This document shows, one piece after another, positions 1-9,058 of a DNA stretch of 64,000 nt. Source of the stretch: Pseudomonas fluorescens (GTDB lineage Bacteria; Pseudomonadota; Gammaproteobacteria; Pseudomonadales; Pseudomonadaceae); NCBI RefSeq assembly GCF_019212185.1, contig NZ_CP078138.1, positions 6,177,501-6,241,500 of the forward strand. Reading direction: 5' to 3'. Within the stretch, counting starts at the first letter, position 1. Every line of letters starts with the position of its first letter. The position numbers were made by a program, and so were the translations under genes. The notes under the pieces were generated by a model. It made no database searches. It saw only the letters and a list, made by a program, of their open reading frames with translations, and was not told the DNA's origin.

Positions 1-260
1 CTGTCCTTCATCGTCTTCATGCTCTCCTGCATGGCGGCGTGTCGCTCGGCAGGGGTCTTGGCGGCGGCTGCCTTGTCGTGTGCAGCCTGCATTTTTTGCA
101 TTTGCTCGGTCATGACAGTGTTTTGCATCGGCGTAGCTGCTTCGCTTGTCTGGGCGGGCGCGGTCGGCGTCTGCTCCGGGTGATGCTCATCGACTGCCGA
201 GGCCATGAGTGGGCTGCTCACGAGCAGGGTGGCGAGGATAAATTTCAGTGAGGCATGCAT
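1..260 (-). CDS. Partial small exported protein of the copper cluster
   Basis: This minus-strand frame runs off the left edge, so only the N-terminal 86 residues are visible. It starts at an ATG at 260 with a GGAGA ribosome site about six bases upstream. The first 25 or so residues form a signal peptide (MHASLKFILATLLVSSPLMA) and the rest is hydrophilic, helical and rich in Met, Gln, Ala and Lys. It has no Cys. I do not recognise a named family. Small Met-rich periplasmic proteins are common around copABCD loci, so a periplasmic role in copper handling is inferred from context only. Confidence 0.6.
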   Translation of the reverse strand, partial: MHASLKFILATLLVSSPLMASAVDEHHPEQTPTAPAQTSEAATPMQNTVMTEQMQKMQAAHDKAAAAKTPAERHAAMQESMKTMKD

Positions 261-359
261 GGCAATCTCCAAAGGGTGAGGACAACTCAGGTAATACCGA
301 GCCGCACCAGATTGGCGCAGTCAGACAATGCGCCGAAGATCGGCGCGCAGAAGGTCGGA

Positions 360-755
360 TTAATCGTTGAAACGGACGAAAATCAGGCGTGCAGGAGGTC
401 TGGCCGGTACAGGGCGCCGTAATGCAAGAAAGGCAAAAGCGGAGAGATTGGCGGGATACAAAATCAGCAGCGCTGGGATAAGGAGCAGAAACGTCCAACT
501 GAACAGATCAAATATTTGAAGATGGAGCGAAGGACTTACAGCTATCGCCGCATCGGCGCAGTGCTGAAGGCAGCCGAGGGCATGGGCGTCGTGGCTATCG
601 TGATCTTGCGCGGTGTTCAACGAGACATGCGTTGTAGCCGGATTGTGGCTGGGCTGTGCCAGACATCCCTGGGTCGCTGCCAGACCAAACGCTAACACCC
701 ACAGCACGATGGCCAGGCGTATGAACGATGGTTGACGATGGCGAAACCAGAACAT
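360..755 (-). CDS. Small membrane protein with His/Cys segment, copper cluster
   Basis: A 131-aa protein starting at the ATG at 755, which has a GGAGA site just upstream; the in-frame start further out has no such support. It opens with a signal or membrane segment (residues about 10-33). A His/Asp-rich stretch with CLQHC follows (about residues 55-70), then a second hydrophobic helix (about 85-110) and a basic tail. The layout resembles short DUF2946-like metal-locus proteins, but I cannot assign it firmly. It is divergent from the PtrA-like gene at 1041, and the spacer holds a likely CopR operator, so copper induction is plausible. Confidence 0.55.
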   Translation of the reverse strand: MFWFRHRQPSFIRLAIVLWVLAFGLAATQGCLAQPSHNPATTHVSLNTAQDHDSHDAHALGCLQHCADAAIAVSPSLHLQIFDLFSWTFLLLIPALLILYPANLSAFAFLALRRPVPARPPARLIFVRFND

Positions 756-918
756 GGAGAATCTCCGGTACTGATTAGCGGGTTTTGATTTATCAACATA
801 CAGCACATCGAAGTGCCAAGGTTGATCTACATCAATTTATGCAGCCGGCTGTCGGTTCTGTGGTGCAGTCAAATTTTATGACGCACGTCGATCTTTCAGA
901 TGTTGAGTTTCTCCGTGT

Positions 919-935
919 GCTGTCAAAAGTGTAAT
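919..935 (+). promoter_or_regulatory. Putative CopR operator upstream of the ptrA-like gene
   Basis: The 17 bases GCTGTCAAAAGTGTAAT match the layout of the site upstream of copA (GCTTACGGAAATGTAAT) and of two sites between the DUF411 gene and copR. It lies in the divergent spacer between the genes at 755 (minus) and 1041 (plus). Assignment to CopR is inferred from recurrence within one copper cluster that encodes CopR. Confidence 0.55.
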
Positions 936-1040
936 CACCGGCTAAGCGTGCTGACAGGTGCGTCCCCTCATCATCCTCATCGAGCTGACGCTCAAACTCT
1001 CTGGTTTCATCGAGAGTCAATTCCTTGAAGGAGATGCACT

Positions 1041-1250
1041 ATGAAAGCAACCAACGTTGTGATTCTTACACTCAGTTTGGCTATATCGTCCCTGGCCTTT
1101 GCCGAAGGTGGCGGCGACCGTGCGGTTGAGCGCATGGAACGAGCTCGCGAGACGGCAATGGCCACCACCAAACCCGTCCCACAAGCGCAAGTGCAAGAGG
1201 ATATTGCACAGGAAAAGCCCACGGCTGAAAAGCAGAAGCATCAATGCTGA
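1041..1250 (+). CDS. PtrA N-terminal-domain-like small exported protein
   Basis: A 69-aa protein with a strong ribosome site (GAAGGAGA) ahead of the ATG at 1041. Residues 1-21 are a typical signal peptide ending in FA|EGG. The mature part begins EGGGDRAVERMERARETAMA, the pattern I associate with the PtrA N-terminal domain of Pseudomonas. PtrA is a small copper-induced protein first described as a type III secretion repressor and linked to CopRS. The C-terminus is charged and ends KHQC, giving a single Cys and His. It sits just before copA, with CopR-like boxes on both sides. Periplasmic location is predicted; its biochemical role here is unknown. Confidence 0.65.
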   Translation: MKATNVVILTLSLAISSLAFAEGGGDRAVERMERARETAMATTKPVPQAQVQEDIAQEKPTAEKQKHQC

Positions 1251-1258
1251 ACCGCCCA

Positions 1259-1275
1259 GCTTACGGAAATGTAAT
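1259..1275 (+). promoter_or_regulatory. Putative CopR operator upstream of copA
   Basis: GCTTACGGAAATGTAAT, read on the other strand as ATTACATTTCCGTAAGC, differs at only one position from the site just upstream of copR (ATTACATTTGCGTAAGC). It lies about 125 bases before the copA start. The half-sites ATTAC and GTAAGC give partial dyad symmetry, as expected for an OmpR-family regulator. Confidence 0.65.
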
Positions 1276-1400
1276 CACCCCGTTTGCTGGCTTATGGCAT
1301 CTTCCAATGTATCAAGCGCACTAGCTATCCAAAGCGTGAACCCTCGGGAACACGCCAACGTGCGTGCACCTGACATCCGACTGACGGGACATGAATCGGT

Positions 1401-3266
1401 ATGCATTCCAAAACTTCTCGGCGCACCTTTGTGAAAGGTCTCACCGCAGGCGGGATTCTCGGTGGCTTAGGGCTTTGGCAGACGCCTATATGGGCGGCAC
1501 CTCGCTTGGGCGAAACCAATGTCCTGTCAGGCAGAGAGTTTGACCTATTTATTGGAGAAACCCCGGTAAATATCACTGGGAATGCCCGGACTGCTATGAC
1601 AATCAATGGTGGGATTCCGGGGCCTCAACTGCGCTGGCGTGAGGGCGATACCGTGACCTTGCGGGTCAAGAACCGCCTCAAGGATATGACATCAATCCAC
1701 TGGCACGGGATTATCCTCCCCGCGAATATGGACGGCGTGCCGGGCCTTAGCTTCCATGGGATCGAGCCTAACGGCACGTATGTCTATCAATTCAAGGTCA
1801 AGCAGAACGGAACGTACTGGTATCACAGTCACTCCGGCTTCCAAGAACAGGTAGGTGTATACGGCCCATTGGTAATCGACGCGAAAGAGGCCGAGCCATT
1901 TGAGTATGACCGTGACTACGTGGTGATGCTTACTGACTGGACGGATGAAGATCCGGCTTCGCTGATGAAAACATTGAAGAAGCAGTCTGACTACTACAAC
2001 ACCCACAAACGCACAGTCAGTGATTTCATCCATGACGTAGCTGAAAAAGGTTGGTCAGCCACCGTTGCTGACCGCAAGATGTGGGCCGAAATGAAGATGA
2101 ATCCCACTGACATTGCAGACGTCAGTGGCGCGACATACACCTACTTGATGAACGGCCACGCGCCGAACTCCAACTGGACGGGCACCTTCAAACCTGGCGA
2201 AAAGCTTAGGTTGAGGTTCATCAATGGTTCAGCCATGAGCTACTTTGATGTCCGTATTCCGGGTTTGAAGATGACTGTTGTGGCTGCCGATGGCCAGTAT
2301 GTTAAGCCCGTAAGCGTGGACGAGTTCAGGATCGCCACTGCCGAGACTTTCGATGTGATCGTCGAACCAACTCAGGACGCCTACACACTGTTTGCGCAGT
2401 CGATGGATCGGTCGGGGTACGCAAGAGGCACCTTGGCCGTCCGGCCTGGTCTGGCTGCCCCAGTACCTGAACTTGACCCTCGTCCACTCGTCACCATGGC
2501 CGACATGGGTATGGCCGGTATGGATCATGGGGCGATGGATGGTATGGGCGACATGGCTGGAATGGATCACAGCAAGATGGCCGGCATGGGAGACAGCTCA
2601 ATGCAGGGTATGTCAGGAATGGACGGCAGTGCCATGAAAGGTATGAATCATGGCGCTACGCAAGACATGTCCGGCATGGACAACATGGAAGGAATGGATC
2701 ACAGCAAAATGTCTATGGGCGGCATGAGTGGTATGGGAGAAATGCAGTCGCACCCAGCCACAGAATCCAACAATCCTCTCGTCGACATGCAGGCAATGTC
2801 GACGTCGCCAAAGCTTGATGATCCTGGCATGGGCCTTCGCGAGAATGGTCGAAAGGTGCTGACGTATTCCGACTTAAAGAGCACGTTTGAGGATCCAGAT
2901 GGCCGTGAGCCAAGTCGAACTATCGAACTGCACTTGACCGGGCATATGGAGAAATTTTCCTGGTCTTTCAACGGTGTGAAGTTTTCGGACGCCGAGCCTT
3001 TAAAACTGAAATACGGCGAGCGAGTCCGGATCGTTCTCGTCAACGACACCATGATGACTCATCCCATCCACTTGCATGGCATGTGGAGCGACCTTGAAGA
3101 TGAAAACGGACAATTCCTTGTCCGCAAACACACTATTGATATGCCGCCAGGGTCGAAGCGCAGCTACCGAGTGACAGCCGATGCGCTGGGCCGCTGGGCC
3201 TACCACTGCCATCTCCTGTATCACATGGAAATGGGGATGTTCCGCGAAGTGCGTGTAGAGGAATAA
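1401..3266 (+). CDS. copA: Periplasmic multicopper oxidase CopA (copper resistance)
   Basis: CopA/PcoA oxidises or sequesters copper in the periplasm. The 621-aa product has a Tat-type signal (SRRTFVKGL, residues 4-12). Blue-copper oxidase ligands are all present: HWHG near residue 100, WYHSHSG near 140, HPIHLHGMW near 555, and the C-terminal [13 protein letters not shown] that supplies type 1, 2 and 3 copper ligands. Between about residues 370 and 450 there is a Met-rich insert with many MDH, MAGM and MSGM motifs, typical of CopA copper binding. Length fits the family. It is followed 10 bases later by copB, and the ATG at 1401 places the twin Arg at the right depth. Confidence 0.95.
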   Translation: MHSKTSRRTFVKGLTAGGILGGLGLWQTPIWAAPRLGETNVLSGREFDLFIGETPVNITGNARTAMTINGGIPGPQLRWREGDTVTLRVKNRLKDMTSIHWHGIILPANMDGVPGLSFHGIEPNGTYVYQFKVKQNGTYWYHSHSGFQEQVGVYGPLVIDAKEAEPFEYDRDYVVMLTDWTDEDPASLMKTLKKQSDYYNTHKRTVSDFIHDVAEKGWSATVADRKMWAEMKMNPTDIADVSGATYTYLMNGHAPNSNWTGTFKPGEKLRLRFINGSAMSYFDVRIPGLKMTVVAADGQYVKPVSVDEFRIATAETFDVIVEPTQDAYTLFAQSMDRSGYARGTLAVRPGLAAPVPELDPRPLVTMADMGMAGMDHGAMDGMGDMAGMDHSKMAGMGDSSMQGMSGMDGSAMKGMNHGATQDMSGMDNMEGMDHSKMSMGGMSGMGEMQSHPATESNNPLVDMQAMSTSPKLDDPGMGLRENGRKVLTYSDLKSTFEDPDGREPSRTIELHLTGHMEKFSWSFNGVKFSDAEPLKLKYGERVRIVLVNDTMMTHPIHLHGMWSDLEDENGQFLVRKHTIDMPPGSKRSYRVTADALGRWAYHCHLLYHMEMGMFREVRVEE

Positions 3267-3276
3267 GGAGTCGACT

Positions 3277-4311
3277 ATGAGCAATTATTTTTGCGGGACT
3301 CGCATGCACTCAGCTGTATTTACCGTCGCTCTAGCCACTGGTTTTGTCTTGCCAGCAGCCGCTGAAACAAGCCAGGGTACCGAAGACGGGCAGATGCAGA
3401 CCATGGATCACAGCCAAATGCCGGGCATGGATCACGGCAAGATGGAAGGTATGGATCACAGCCAGATGCAGGGTATGGATCACGGCAAAATGCAAGGCAT
3501 GGATCATAGCCAGATGCAGGGTATGGATCACAGCCAGATGCAGGGCATGGATCACAGCAAAATGGAGGGTATGCAGCCCGCCAAGCAACCACAAACTCAA
3601 AGCCGGACTCCGATACCACCGCTAACCGATGCTGACAGAGCTGGAGTCTATAAGTCCCCTGGTGGTCACCAAGTTCATGACACAGCCCTCAACTCATTTT
3701 TTATATTTGAGAAATTGGAATGGCAGGATGCTGACGATGGAAGCGCACTGAACTGGGAAGCCCAAGGTTGGATAGGGGGAGATGTTGATCGTCTATGGTT
3801 GCGCTCCGAAGGCGAGCGCACCAATGGGAAGACTGAAGAAGCTGAGGTTCAAGCTTTATGGGGACACGCCATCAGCCCTTGGTGGGATCTAGTCGGCGGC
3901 GTTCGTCAAGACTTCAAACCAGGCGACCCTCAAACGTGGGCGGCTTTAGGTATCCAGGGCTTGGCGCTCTACAATTTCGAGGCCCAGGCTACAGCTTATT
4001 TAGGTGAAGGCGGCCAGACCGCCGCGCGGCTGGAAGGGGACTACGACATTCTCCTAACCAATAAGCTGATTTTGCAACCAACGGCAGAATTCAATTTCTA
4101 TGGCAAAAACGATCCCAAACGTGGAGTCGGTTCAGGGTTGTCTGAGAGTGAAGTCGGTTTGCGGCTCCGATACGAAATCCGTCCTGAGTTCGCACCTTAT
4201 GTAGGCGTGACTTGGAATCGGGCTTATGGAAAGACCGCTGACTATGCCAGCGAGGAAGGCGAAGACAATAACGAAGCACGTCTGGTGCTCGGCGTCCGGG
4301 TGTGGTTCTAA
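3277..4311 (+). CDS. copB: Outer-membrane copper resistance protein CopB
   Basis: CopB is an outer-membrane beta-barrel that works with CopA. The 344-aa product starts at an ATG with AAGGAG upstream. It has a signal peptide ending near residue 30 and a Met/His repeat region of seven octapeptides (MDHSQMQG type, about residues 43-98). A C-terminal barrel domain follows, with alternating strands and a terminal aromatic (RVWF). The barrel part begins at the [19 protein letters not shown] stretch shared by CopB proteins. The spacing of 10 bases from copA indicates one transcript. Confidence 0.95.
   Translation: MSNYFCGTRMHSAVFTVALATGFVLPAAAETSQGTEDGQMQTMDHSQMPGMDHGKMEGMDHSQMQGMDHGKMQGMDHSQMQGMDHSQMQGMDHSKMEGMQPAKQPQTQSRTPIPPLTDADRAGVYKSPGGHQVHDTALNSFFIFEKLEWQDADDGSALNWEAQGWIGGDVDRLWLRSEGERTNGKTEEAEVQALWGHAISPWWDLVGGVRQDFKPGDPQTWAALGIQGLALYNFEAQATAYLGEGGQTAARLEGDYDILLTNKLILQPTAEFNFYGKNDPKRGVGSGLSESEVGLRLRYEIRPEFAPYVGVTWNRAYGKTADYASEEGEDNNEARLVLGVRVWF
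3403..3570 (+). repeat. Seven tandem 24-bp units encoding MDH-type octapeptides in copB
   Basis: Seven in-frame units of the form ATGGATCACAGCCAGATGCA plus four bases encode MDH(S/G)(Q/K)M(Q/E/P)G. Units differ mainly at the S/G, Q/K and Q/E positions. They form a copper-binding array, and slippage could change the copy number between strains. Confidence 0.9.
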
Positions 4312-4380
4312 ACCACAGTTAGCGGCACCAAATAATTATATAACCTCATTACAACAGCTACGCGCTGTGAGGAGCCTTGC

Positions 4381-4767
4381 ATGTCTGTATTTAAATCCTG
4401 TGTTGTGGCCGTCGCTCTTTCATCCAGCCTTCTGCTCAGTGCAGTTGCCCAGGCTCACCCGAAGCTAGTCTCTTCAACTCCAGCTGAAGGCGCGAACGGC
4501 CCAGCCCCAGCAAAGATTGAGCTGCACTTTTCTGAAAACCTGGTTACCCAGTTTTCCGGAGCCAAGTTGATCATGACCGAAATGCCTGGCATGTCGTCGC
4601 ACTCTCCTATGGGTGTGAAAGCCAGCGTGGCCGGCAGTAACGACCCTAAAACCATGGTCTTGACCCCGGCCTCTCCTCTCACAGCTGGCACCTACAAAGT
4701 GGAATGGCGAGCGGTTTCCTCCGATACCCATCCGATTACCGGCAGCGTCACTTTCAAAGTGAAATAA
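4381..4767 (+). CDS. copC: Periplasmic copper-binding protein CopC
   Basis: A 128-aa CopC-domain protein. The signal peptide ends in AQA, so the mature protein begins HPKLVSSTPAEG, giving the N-terminal His ligand of CopC. A Met-rich loop (TEMPGMSSHSPMG, about residues 75-87) matches the Cu(I) site, and DTHPITGSVTF near the end supplies the C-terminal His. The ATG follows GAGGAG. copD begins two bases after its stop, so the pair is co-transcribed; CopC probably hands copper to CopD for import or distribution. Confidence 0.93.
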   Translation: MSVFKSCVVAVALSSSLLLSAVAQAHPKLVSSTPAEGANGPAPAKIELHFSENLVTQFSGAKLIMTEMPGMSSHSPMGVKASVAGSNDPKTMVLTPASPLTAGTYKVEWRAVSSDTHPITGSVTFKVK

Positions 4768-4769
4768 CC

Positions 4770-5705
4770 ATGAGCGACCCTTTGAATGTGGTACTGCGCC
4801 TCGCCCTTTACCTGGATCTGATGCTCCTGTTCGGTCTCGCTGTCTTTGGGCTGTACAGCCTTCGGGGAAAAGAGCGGGTATCGGGAACTGTGCTACATTT
4901 TGGGTCGCTACTGCCTGGCACCGCCGCTATAGGTATGCTTTTGTCCCTAGCAGCTTTCGCAGTCATGACAAAAAATATGAGCGGCGCATCCGACTGGGCG
5001 GAACTGCGAACTCACCTGGAAATGATGCTGTACGAGACAGAGATCGGCTACAGCTGGGTGACGCGCATGATCTCGCTAGCAGTGGTGATTTTTGTTGGAA
5101 GCCAGAGCAAGCGATGGCCAACGGGCAGTCTCTGGGTTGCTACCTTGGCTGGGAGCATTGCATTAGCGACACTCCCATGGACAGGTCACGGGGCGATGGA
5201 TGAAGGCGCCCTGCGATTCTGGCACTTTGCCGCTGATATTCTGCACCTACTTGCCGCTGGCGGCTGGATCGGAGCTCTCGCGGCGTTTGGTCTGATGTTG
5301 AGTATTAGGGGGGCTAATTCGGAGCAACTGGTACGAGTGCTATCGCGAGCGCTCAAGGGATTCGAAACAGCGGGCGCATTCATTGTTGGTACGATCATAG
5401 TTACTGGCGTCGCTAATTATCTCTTCATTGTCGGGCCGACAGTAATCGAAGTCGTAACCAGCACCTATGGCGCTCTCCTACTCGTGAAGATCATACTTTT
5501 CGTGGGAATGATCGGGCTAGCTACCCTCAATCGTTTCTACCTGAGCCCTTCACTAGAGCGGTCTGTGGTGGCCGGTGATTTTTCTCTAGCAGCAACTACT
5601 TTGAGAAAAAGTGTGGTGATCGAATCGACCTGTGCTGTCGTCATCGTTTGCTTGGTGGCTTGGCTAGGAACATTGAGCCCCTCAATCGAGATGGCTCAAG
5701 GGTGA
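4770..5705 (+). CDS. copD: Inner-membrane copper resistance protein CopD
   Basis: A 311-aa polytopic membrane protein with about eight predicted helices, typical of CopD. Conserved-looking His and Trp residues lie in TGHGAMDEG, WHFAADILHLLAAGGWIG and nearby. The ATG at 4770 directly follows the copC stop; in-frame starts further upstream would overlap copC and add a non-membrane tail. CopC and CopD together are thought to move copper across the inner membrane, possibly for enzyme loading. It ends the copABCD run. Confidence 0.92.
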   Translation: MSDPLNVVLRLALYLDLMLLFGLAVFGLYSLRGKERVSGTVLHFGSLLPGTAAIGMLLSLAAFAVMTKNMSGASDWAELRTHLEMMLYETEIGYSWVTRMISLAVVIFVGSQSKRWPTGSLWVATLAGSIALATLPWTGHGAMDEGALRFWHFAADILHLLAAGGWIGALAAFGLMLSIRGANSEQLVRVLSRALKGFETAGAFIVGTIIVTGVANYLFIVGPTVIEVVTSTYGALLLVKIILFVGMIGLATLNRFYLSPSLERSVVAGDFSLAATTLRKSVVIESTCAVVIVCLVAWLGTLSPSIEMAQG

Positions 5706-5756
5706 TCCAGGAGCTAGATCCGAGCGGCCCCAAGGGCGCTCAGATCTGAGCAACGA

Positions 5757-6203
5757 CTATCGGCTGATGGGGTAGTCAGCGACCACTTCTTGCGCACCTG
5801 CCTTGGTGAGCCCCAGGACTTGGTAAGGTTGATGATTCTGGCCGTAGTCCATACCAGGAGAACCTGCGGGCATGCCTGGCACTGCAATTCCTGCGAGGTC
5901 TGAACGACCATTCAGCTTCTTGATTTCATCGGCTGGGACATGACCCTCTACGAATTTGCCGTCAATCACAGCCGTATGGCATGAAGCGAGTCCCTGTGGC
6001 ACGCCCAGGTTCTGCTTGATAGCGCTCATATTACTTTCCACATGGTCTACTACCTTGAATCCATTCGATTCGAGGTGCTTGACCCATTCCTTGCAGCACC
6101 CGCAGTTCGCGTCCCGATGTACATCGATTGTGAGTGGCTCAGCTGCCTGCACAACCCCACAAATCATCAATCCCACAGCAAGCGATAGCTTTCGTTTGAA
6201 CAT
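5757..6203 (-). CDS. DUF411 periplasmic metal-binding protein
   Basis: A 148-aa protein with a signal peptide (residues 1-20) and a DUF411 domain. The metal-binding motif is NCGCCKEW near residues 33-40, followed by HLESNGFKVVDHVE and the conserved SCHTAVIDGKFVEGHVP segment. The ATG at 6203 has a GAGGTG site and places the signal peptide correctly; longer starts do not. It converges on copD and diverges from copR, with two CopR-like boxes in the shared spacer. DUF411 proteins recur in copper and silver clusters and probably chelate copper in the periplasm. Confidence 0.85.
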   Translation of the reverse strand: MFKRKLSLAVGLMICGVVQAAEPLTIDVHRDANCGCCKEWVKHLESNGFKVVDHVESNMSAIKQNLGVPQGLASCHTAVIDGKFVEGHVPADEIKKLNGRSDLAGIAVPGMPAGSPGMDYGQNHQPYQVLGLTKAGAQEVVADYPISR

Positions 6204-6321
6204 TCGATGCACCTCGTCACGTTTTAGTGTGCGGTTGCGCTGTATGCACTGGCCGTAGGCCAGGAGTCGTACTTCCGCACTGGATGGAAGGTAGGTTAAG
6301 CGCAAAAAGCTCAGATTGCCG

Positions 6322-6338
6322 ATTACGTTTTTGTAAGC
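6322..6338 (+). promoter_or_regulatory. Putative CopR operator, DUF411-proximal
   Basis: ATTACGTTTTTGTAAGC lies about 120 bases upstream of the DUF411 start. It shares the ATTAC-N6-GTAAGC form of the site at 6417 and the copA site. Confidence 0.6.
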
Positions 6339-6416
6339 TGCCGACTAGCTGCTCTCCCTCAATCCACCGCCCCCGACCCCGTCTTGCCTGGGAGCTATCC
6401 GTTTGCTGTTGGGGCA

Positions 6417-6433
6417 ATTACATTTGCGTAAGC
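6417..6433 (+). promoter_or_regulatory. Putative CopR operator, copR-proximal
   Basis: ATTACATTTGCGTAAGC lies about 60 bases before the copR start, consistent with autoregulation. It differs from the copA box at one position. Confidence 0.65.
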
Positions 6434-6491
6434 TTCCGCACAGTCGTCAGATTGGTAGCACACTAGAACACCGCAAAACCGGAGCCCCTGC

Positions 6492-7175
6492 ATGAAAATC
6501 TTGGTTGCAGAAGACGAACCCAAAATTGGAATGTACCTACAGCAAGGCCTCCTGGAAGCTGGCTTCAGTGTCGACCGGGTTGTGACGGGAACAGAGGCGC
6601 TGCACCAGGCGCAAAATGAGGCCTACGATCTTCTAATCCTGGACGTAATGATGCCGGGCCTGAATGGCTGGGAGGTCATTCGCTCTATCCGCACAGCCGG
6701 GAGCACTGTTCCTGTGCTGTTTCTGACGGCCAGGGACGGAGTTGACGACCGGGTCAAAGGTTTGGAATTAGGTGCAGACGATTATTTAGTCAAACCCTTC
6801 GCATTTTCCGAGTTGCTTGCTCGCGTCAGAAGCTTGCTTCGCCGTGGTGCCGCCGTACCCAACCAGACATCAATCAAGATCGGTGATCTAGAGGTCGATC
6901 TTCTGAAGCGACGGGCTTCGCGGTCAGGTCGACGTATTGACCTTACTGCCAAGGAATATTCGCTGCTAGAGCTGCTGATGCGCCGTCGGGGAGAAGTCTT
7001 GCCGAAATCACTGATCGCATCGCAGGTTTGGGACATGAATTTCGACAGTGATACCAACGTGATCGAAGTCGCGATTCGTCGGCTCCGGGCCAAAATCGAC
7101 GACGATTTCGACACCAAGATGATTCAGACCGCGAGGGGAATGGGATACATGCTAGATGCTCCGGATACAGAATGA
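6492..7175 (+). CDS. copR: Copper-responsive response regulator CopR
   Basis: A 227-aa OmpR-type regulator. The receiver domain (about 1-115) has the acidic pair EDE at residues 6-8, the phospho-acceptor Asp in LILDVMMPG, the Thr of FLTARD and the Lys of VKPF. A winged-helix DNA-binding domain (about 125-222) follows, with [12 protein letters not shown] and the recognition region [17 protein letters not shown]. It overlaps copS by four bases (ATGA). Paired with copS beside copABCD, it is assigned as the copper activator; the repeated 17-bp boxes are its probable targets. Confidence 0.93.
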   Translation: MKILVAEDEPKIGMYLQQGLLEAGFSVDRVVTGTEALHQAQNEAYDLLILDVMMPGLNGWEVIRSIRTAGSTVPVLFLTARDGVDDRVKGLELGADDYLVKPFAFSELLARVRSLLRRGAAVPNQTSIKIGDLEVDLLKRRASRSGRRIDLTAKEYSLLELLMRRRGEVLPKSLIASQVWDMNFDSDTNVIEVAIRRLRAKIDDDFDTKMIQTARGMGYMLDAPDTE

Positions 7176-8560
7176 AGCGCGCATCTCTTACCCTCCGTTT
7201 AAGCATGATGTTTGTCTGTGCCGTGGTCGCCGTGCTGGTAGTTGCAGGCTTTACTTTTGACGGATTCAGCCAACATCACTTCAAAGCTCTCGACCGTCAA
7301 GCGATGACGGAAAAGCTCGAATCCATTAGGCAAATAATGGATGGCGAAGCTGGCTCCGCAGACCCTTCAGAAGTTGTGTTGCAGCTACAAGCACTCCTTG
7401 GTGCTCACCAGGAACTCTCAGCCTCAATTATCGCGATGGGCGGGAAGACGTTCTTCGCAACTTCAAATGCAGTTGGACATCCTTCTTCCTCCTCTGGTGA
7501 CCCGAGGGAAGAGATGTGGGAGTGGACAGCTGGAAGCCATAAGTACCGAGGCATGAAAGCCCAAGTTCATTTGGCGAATGAAGCTGAGCCAATGACCGCG
7601 TGGCTGAGTCTAGACATCACAAGCCATATGCATTTCGTTGAAACTCTGCGCTGGTGGTTAGTGATCGGGCTGGCGATTAGCGCGTTGGTTAGCGCAGGTT
7701 TAGGGTGGTTGGTCGCGCTCAGCGGGCTGAAGCCGGTAGCACAAGTGACGAAAGTCGCGGCCTCGATGTCAGCCGGATCGCTGAAGGAGCGTATTCCGAT
7801 GGATTCTGTGCCCCGCGAGCTTGAGCTCCTTGTCACTTCGTTTAACGCTATGCTGGCTCGCCTTGAAGAGTCATTTGCTCGGTTGTCTAACTTTTCAGCC
7901 GATATCGCGCACGAGCTACGTACTCCTATCAGCAATCTGCGCACACATACCGAAGTCATCCTCACAAAGAAACGTGCACCAGAGGATTATGAAGAGAATC
8001 TTTATTCCAACCTGGAAGATCTGAACCGACTCTCCAGCATTATTGACGGCATGCTTTTCTTAGCAAAGTCGGACAACGGTCTGGTTCTACCTGCCAAAGA
8101 GAAAATCGAGTTGCGTTCGGTCGTCGAGAAATTGTTCGAGTATTACCAGCTTCTCGCAGACGACACAGGGGTAAAGCTGCAGGTCGTCGGGCACGGCGCG
8201 GTGAATGGTGACGGGACGATGCTGGATCGGACGATCTCGAATTTGCTGTCCAATGCGCTCAGGTATACCCCACCTGACTGTACGATCTCCGTGAAAATCG
8301 AGCCCCTTGGCGACATGATCAGCTTGTCAGTGGAAAACCCCGGCGAGGAGATAGCGGTAGAGCATCAGCCCCGGCTGTTTGACCGTTTTTACCGAGTCGA
8401 TCCCGCACGGAGAGAGAGCGCTACGAACCATGCGGGGTTAGGGCTGGCAATCGTCAAATCACTGGTCGACGCCCATGACGGCACCGTTGGATGTGTCTCC
8501 AGAGATGGCCATACGACCTTTATGATCAGCCTACCCGCGTGGCCTGCTGACCAAGGGTGA
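7172..8560 (+). CDS. copS: Heavy-metal sensor histidine kinase CopS
   Basis: A 462-aa sensor kinase with two membrane helices (about 10-30 and 165-185) enclosing a periplasmic domain. A HAMP segment follows, then a HisKA box with the phospho-acceptor His in [18 protein letters not shown], and an HATPase domain with N box [10 protein letters not shown] and G box [14 protein letters not shown]. The length fits the CopS/CusS/IrlB family of metal sensors. Its ATG overlaps the copR stop. It probably senses periplasmic copper and phosphorylates or dephosphorylates CopR. Confidence 0.92.
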   Translation: MKRASLTLRLSMMFVCAVVAVLVVAGFTFDGFSQHHFKALDRQAMTEKLESIRQIMDGEAGSADPSEVVLQLQALLGAHQELSASIIAMGGKTFFATSNAVGHPSSSSGDPREEMWEWTAGSHKYRGMKAQVHLANEAEPMTAWLSLDITSHMHFVETLRWWLVIGLAISALVSAGLGWLVALSGLKPVAQVTKVAASMSAGSLKERIPMDSVPRELELLVTSFNAMLARLEESFARLSNFSADIAHELRTPISNLRTHTEVILTKKRAPEDYEENLYSNLEDLNRLSSIIDGMLFLAKSDNGLVLPAKEKIELRSVVEKLFEYYQLLADDTGVKLQVVGHGAVNGDGTMLDRTISNLLSNALRYTPPDCTISVKIEPLGDMISLSVENPGEEIAVEHQPRLFDRFYRVDPARRESATNHAGLGLAIVKSLVDAHDGTVGCVSRDGHTTFMISLPAWPADQG

Positions 8561-8692
8561 AAGCAAAGAGATCGCCCGGCCCTGTCCACAAACATGGCAA
8601 CAACAAACGCGAGTACCACCGTCATTGTGAGTGTTCTGCTGAACATGACGTTCGGGTTTCAACTCGTCTTATCGTGTTTTGATACGTTTGAC

Positions 8693-8713
8693 CTATCCCC
8701 CCTGGGGGGATAG
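8693..8713 (+). promoter_or_regulatory. G-tract palindrome, likely RcnR-type operator
   Basis: A perfect 21-bp inverted repeat: arm CTATCCCCCC, a central T, and the complementary arm GGGGGGATAG. RcnR/FrmR/CsoR-family repressors recognise G/C tracts flanked by short AT inverted repeats. It lies 38 bases before the ATG of the adjacent RcnR-like gene, so autorepression of the metal-efflux operon is likely. Confidence 0.75.
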
Positions 8714-8751
8714 GATGCCGGCGTAATTCATTGAGGCCCGAGGCTCAAGCC

Positions 8752-9051
8752 ATGAGTGAGCAAGAACACCAACATAGCCATCCGCACACCCACCAAAGTC
8801 ACGAGGCGATCATCAAGCGCCTCAAGCGGGCTGATGGCCATTTGCGCGGCATCATCACCATGATCGAAGAGGGTCGTGAATGCGTGGACATTGCTCAGCA
8901 GTTGCACGCTGTCGAAAAAGCGGTCTGCCAGGCGAAGCGCACGCTCATCCAGGATCACATCGATCACTGCCTTGAGGACACCGTTTCGGCGTTAGGTAAT
9001 GGCGAGCGCGCACCGCTGGAAGCGTTCAAACAAATCACCAAGTACCTCTAG
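8752..9051 (+). CDS. RcnR/DmeR-like metal-sensing repressor (CsoR/FrmR family)
   Basis: A 99-aa all-helical repressor of the CsoR/RcnR/FrmR superfamily. The N-terminus is His-rich (HQHSHPHTHQSHE). The family core has RLKRADGHLRGIITMIEEGREC, with the metal-ligand Cys, and then the LHAVEKAV and DHIDHCLED segments that give His ligands. The ATG at 8752 is preferred; a TTG seven codons earlier is the alternative. Seven bases separate it from the NicO-type exporter, and the G-tract palindrome precedes it. By analogy it would release DNA on binding Ni, Co or a related metal. Confidence 0.88.
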   Translation: MSEQEHQHSHPHTHQSHEAIIKRLKRADGHLRGIITMIEEGRECVDIAQQLHAVEKAVCQAKRTLIQDHIDHCLEDTVSALGNGERAPLEAFKQITKYL

Positions 9052-9058
9052 GTCTGAA

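Noticed and set aside
832..1020. Minus-strand 62-codon frame in the copper spacer
   Set aside because: It overlaps the putative CopR box and promoter region, has no ribosome site and no recognisable features.
3403..3570. CRISPR-like regular repeats
   Set aside because: The 24-bp units are directly tandem, without spacers, and encode the CopB copper-binding repeat.
8389..8646. Minus-strand frame starting with a hydrophobic peptide (MFSRTLTMTVVLAFVVAMF)
   Set aside because: It overlaps the end of copS for most of its length and has no ribosome site. A real small peptide cannot be excluded, but support is too weak.
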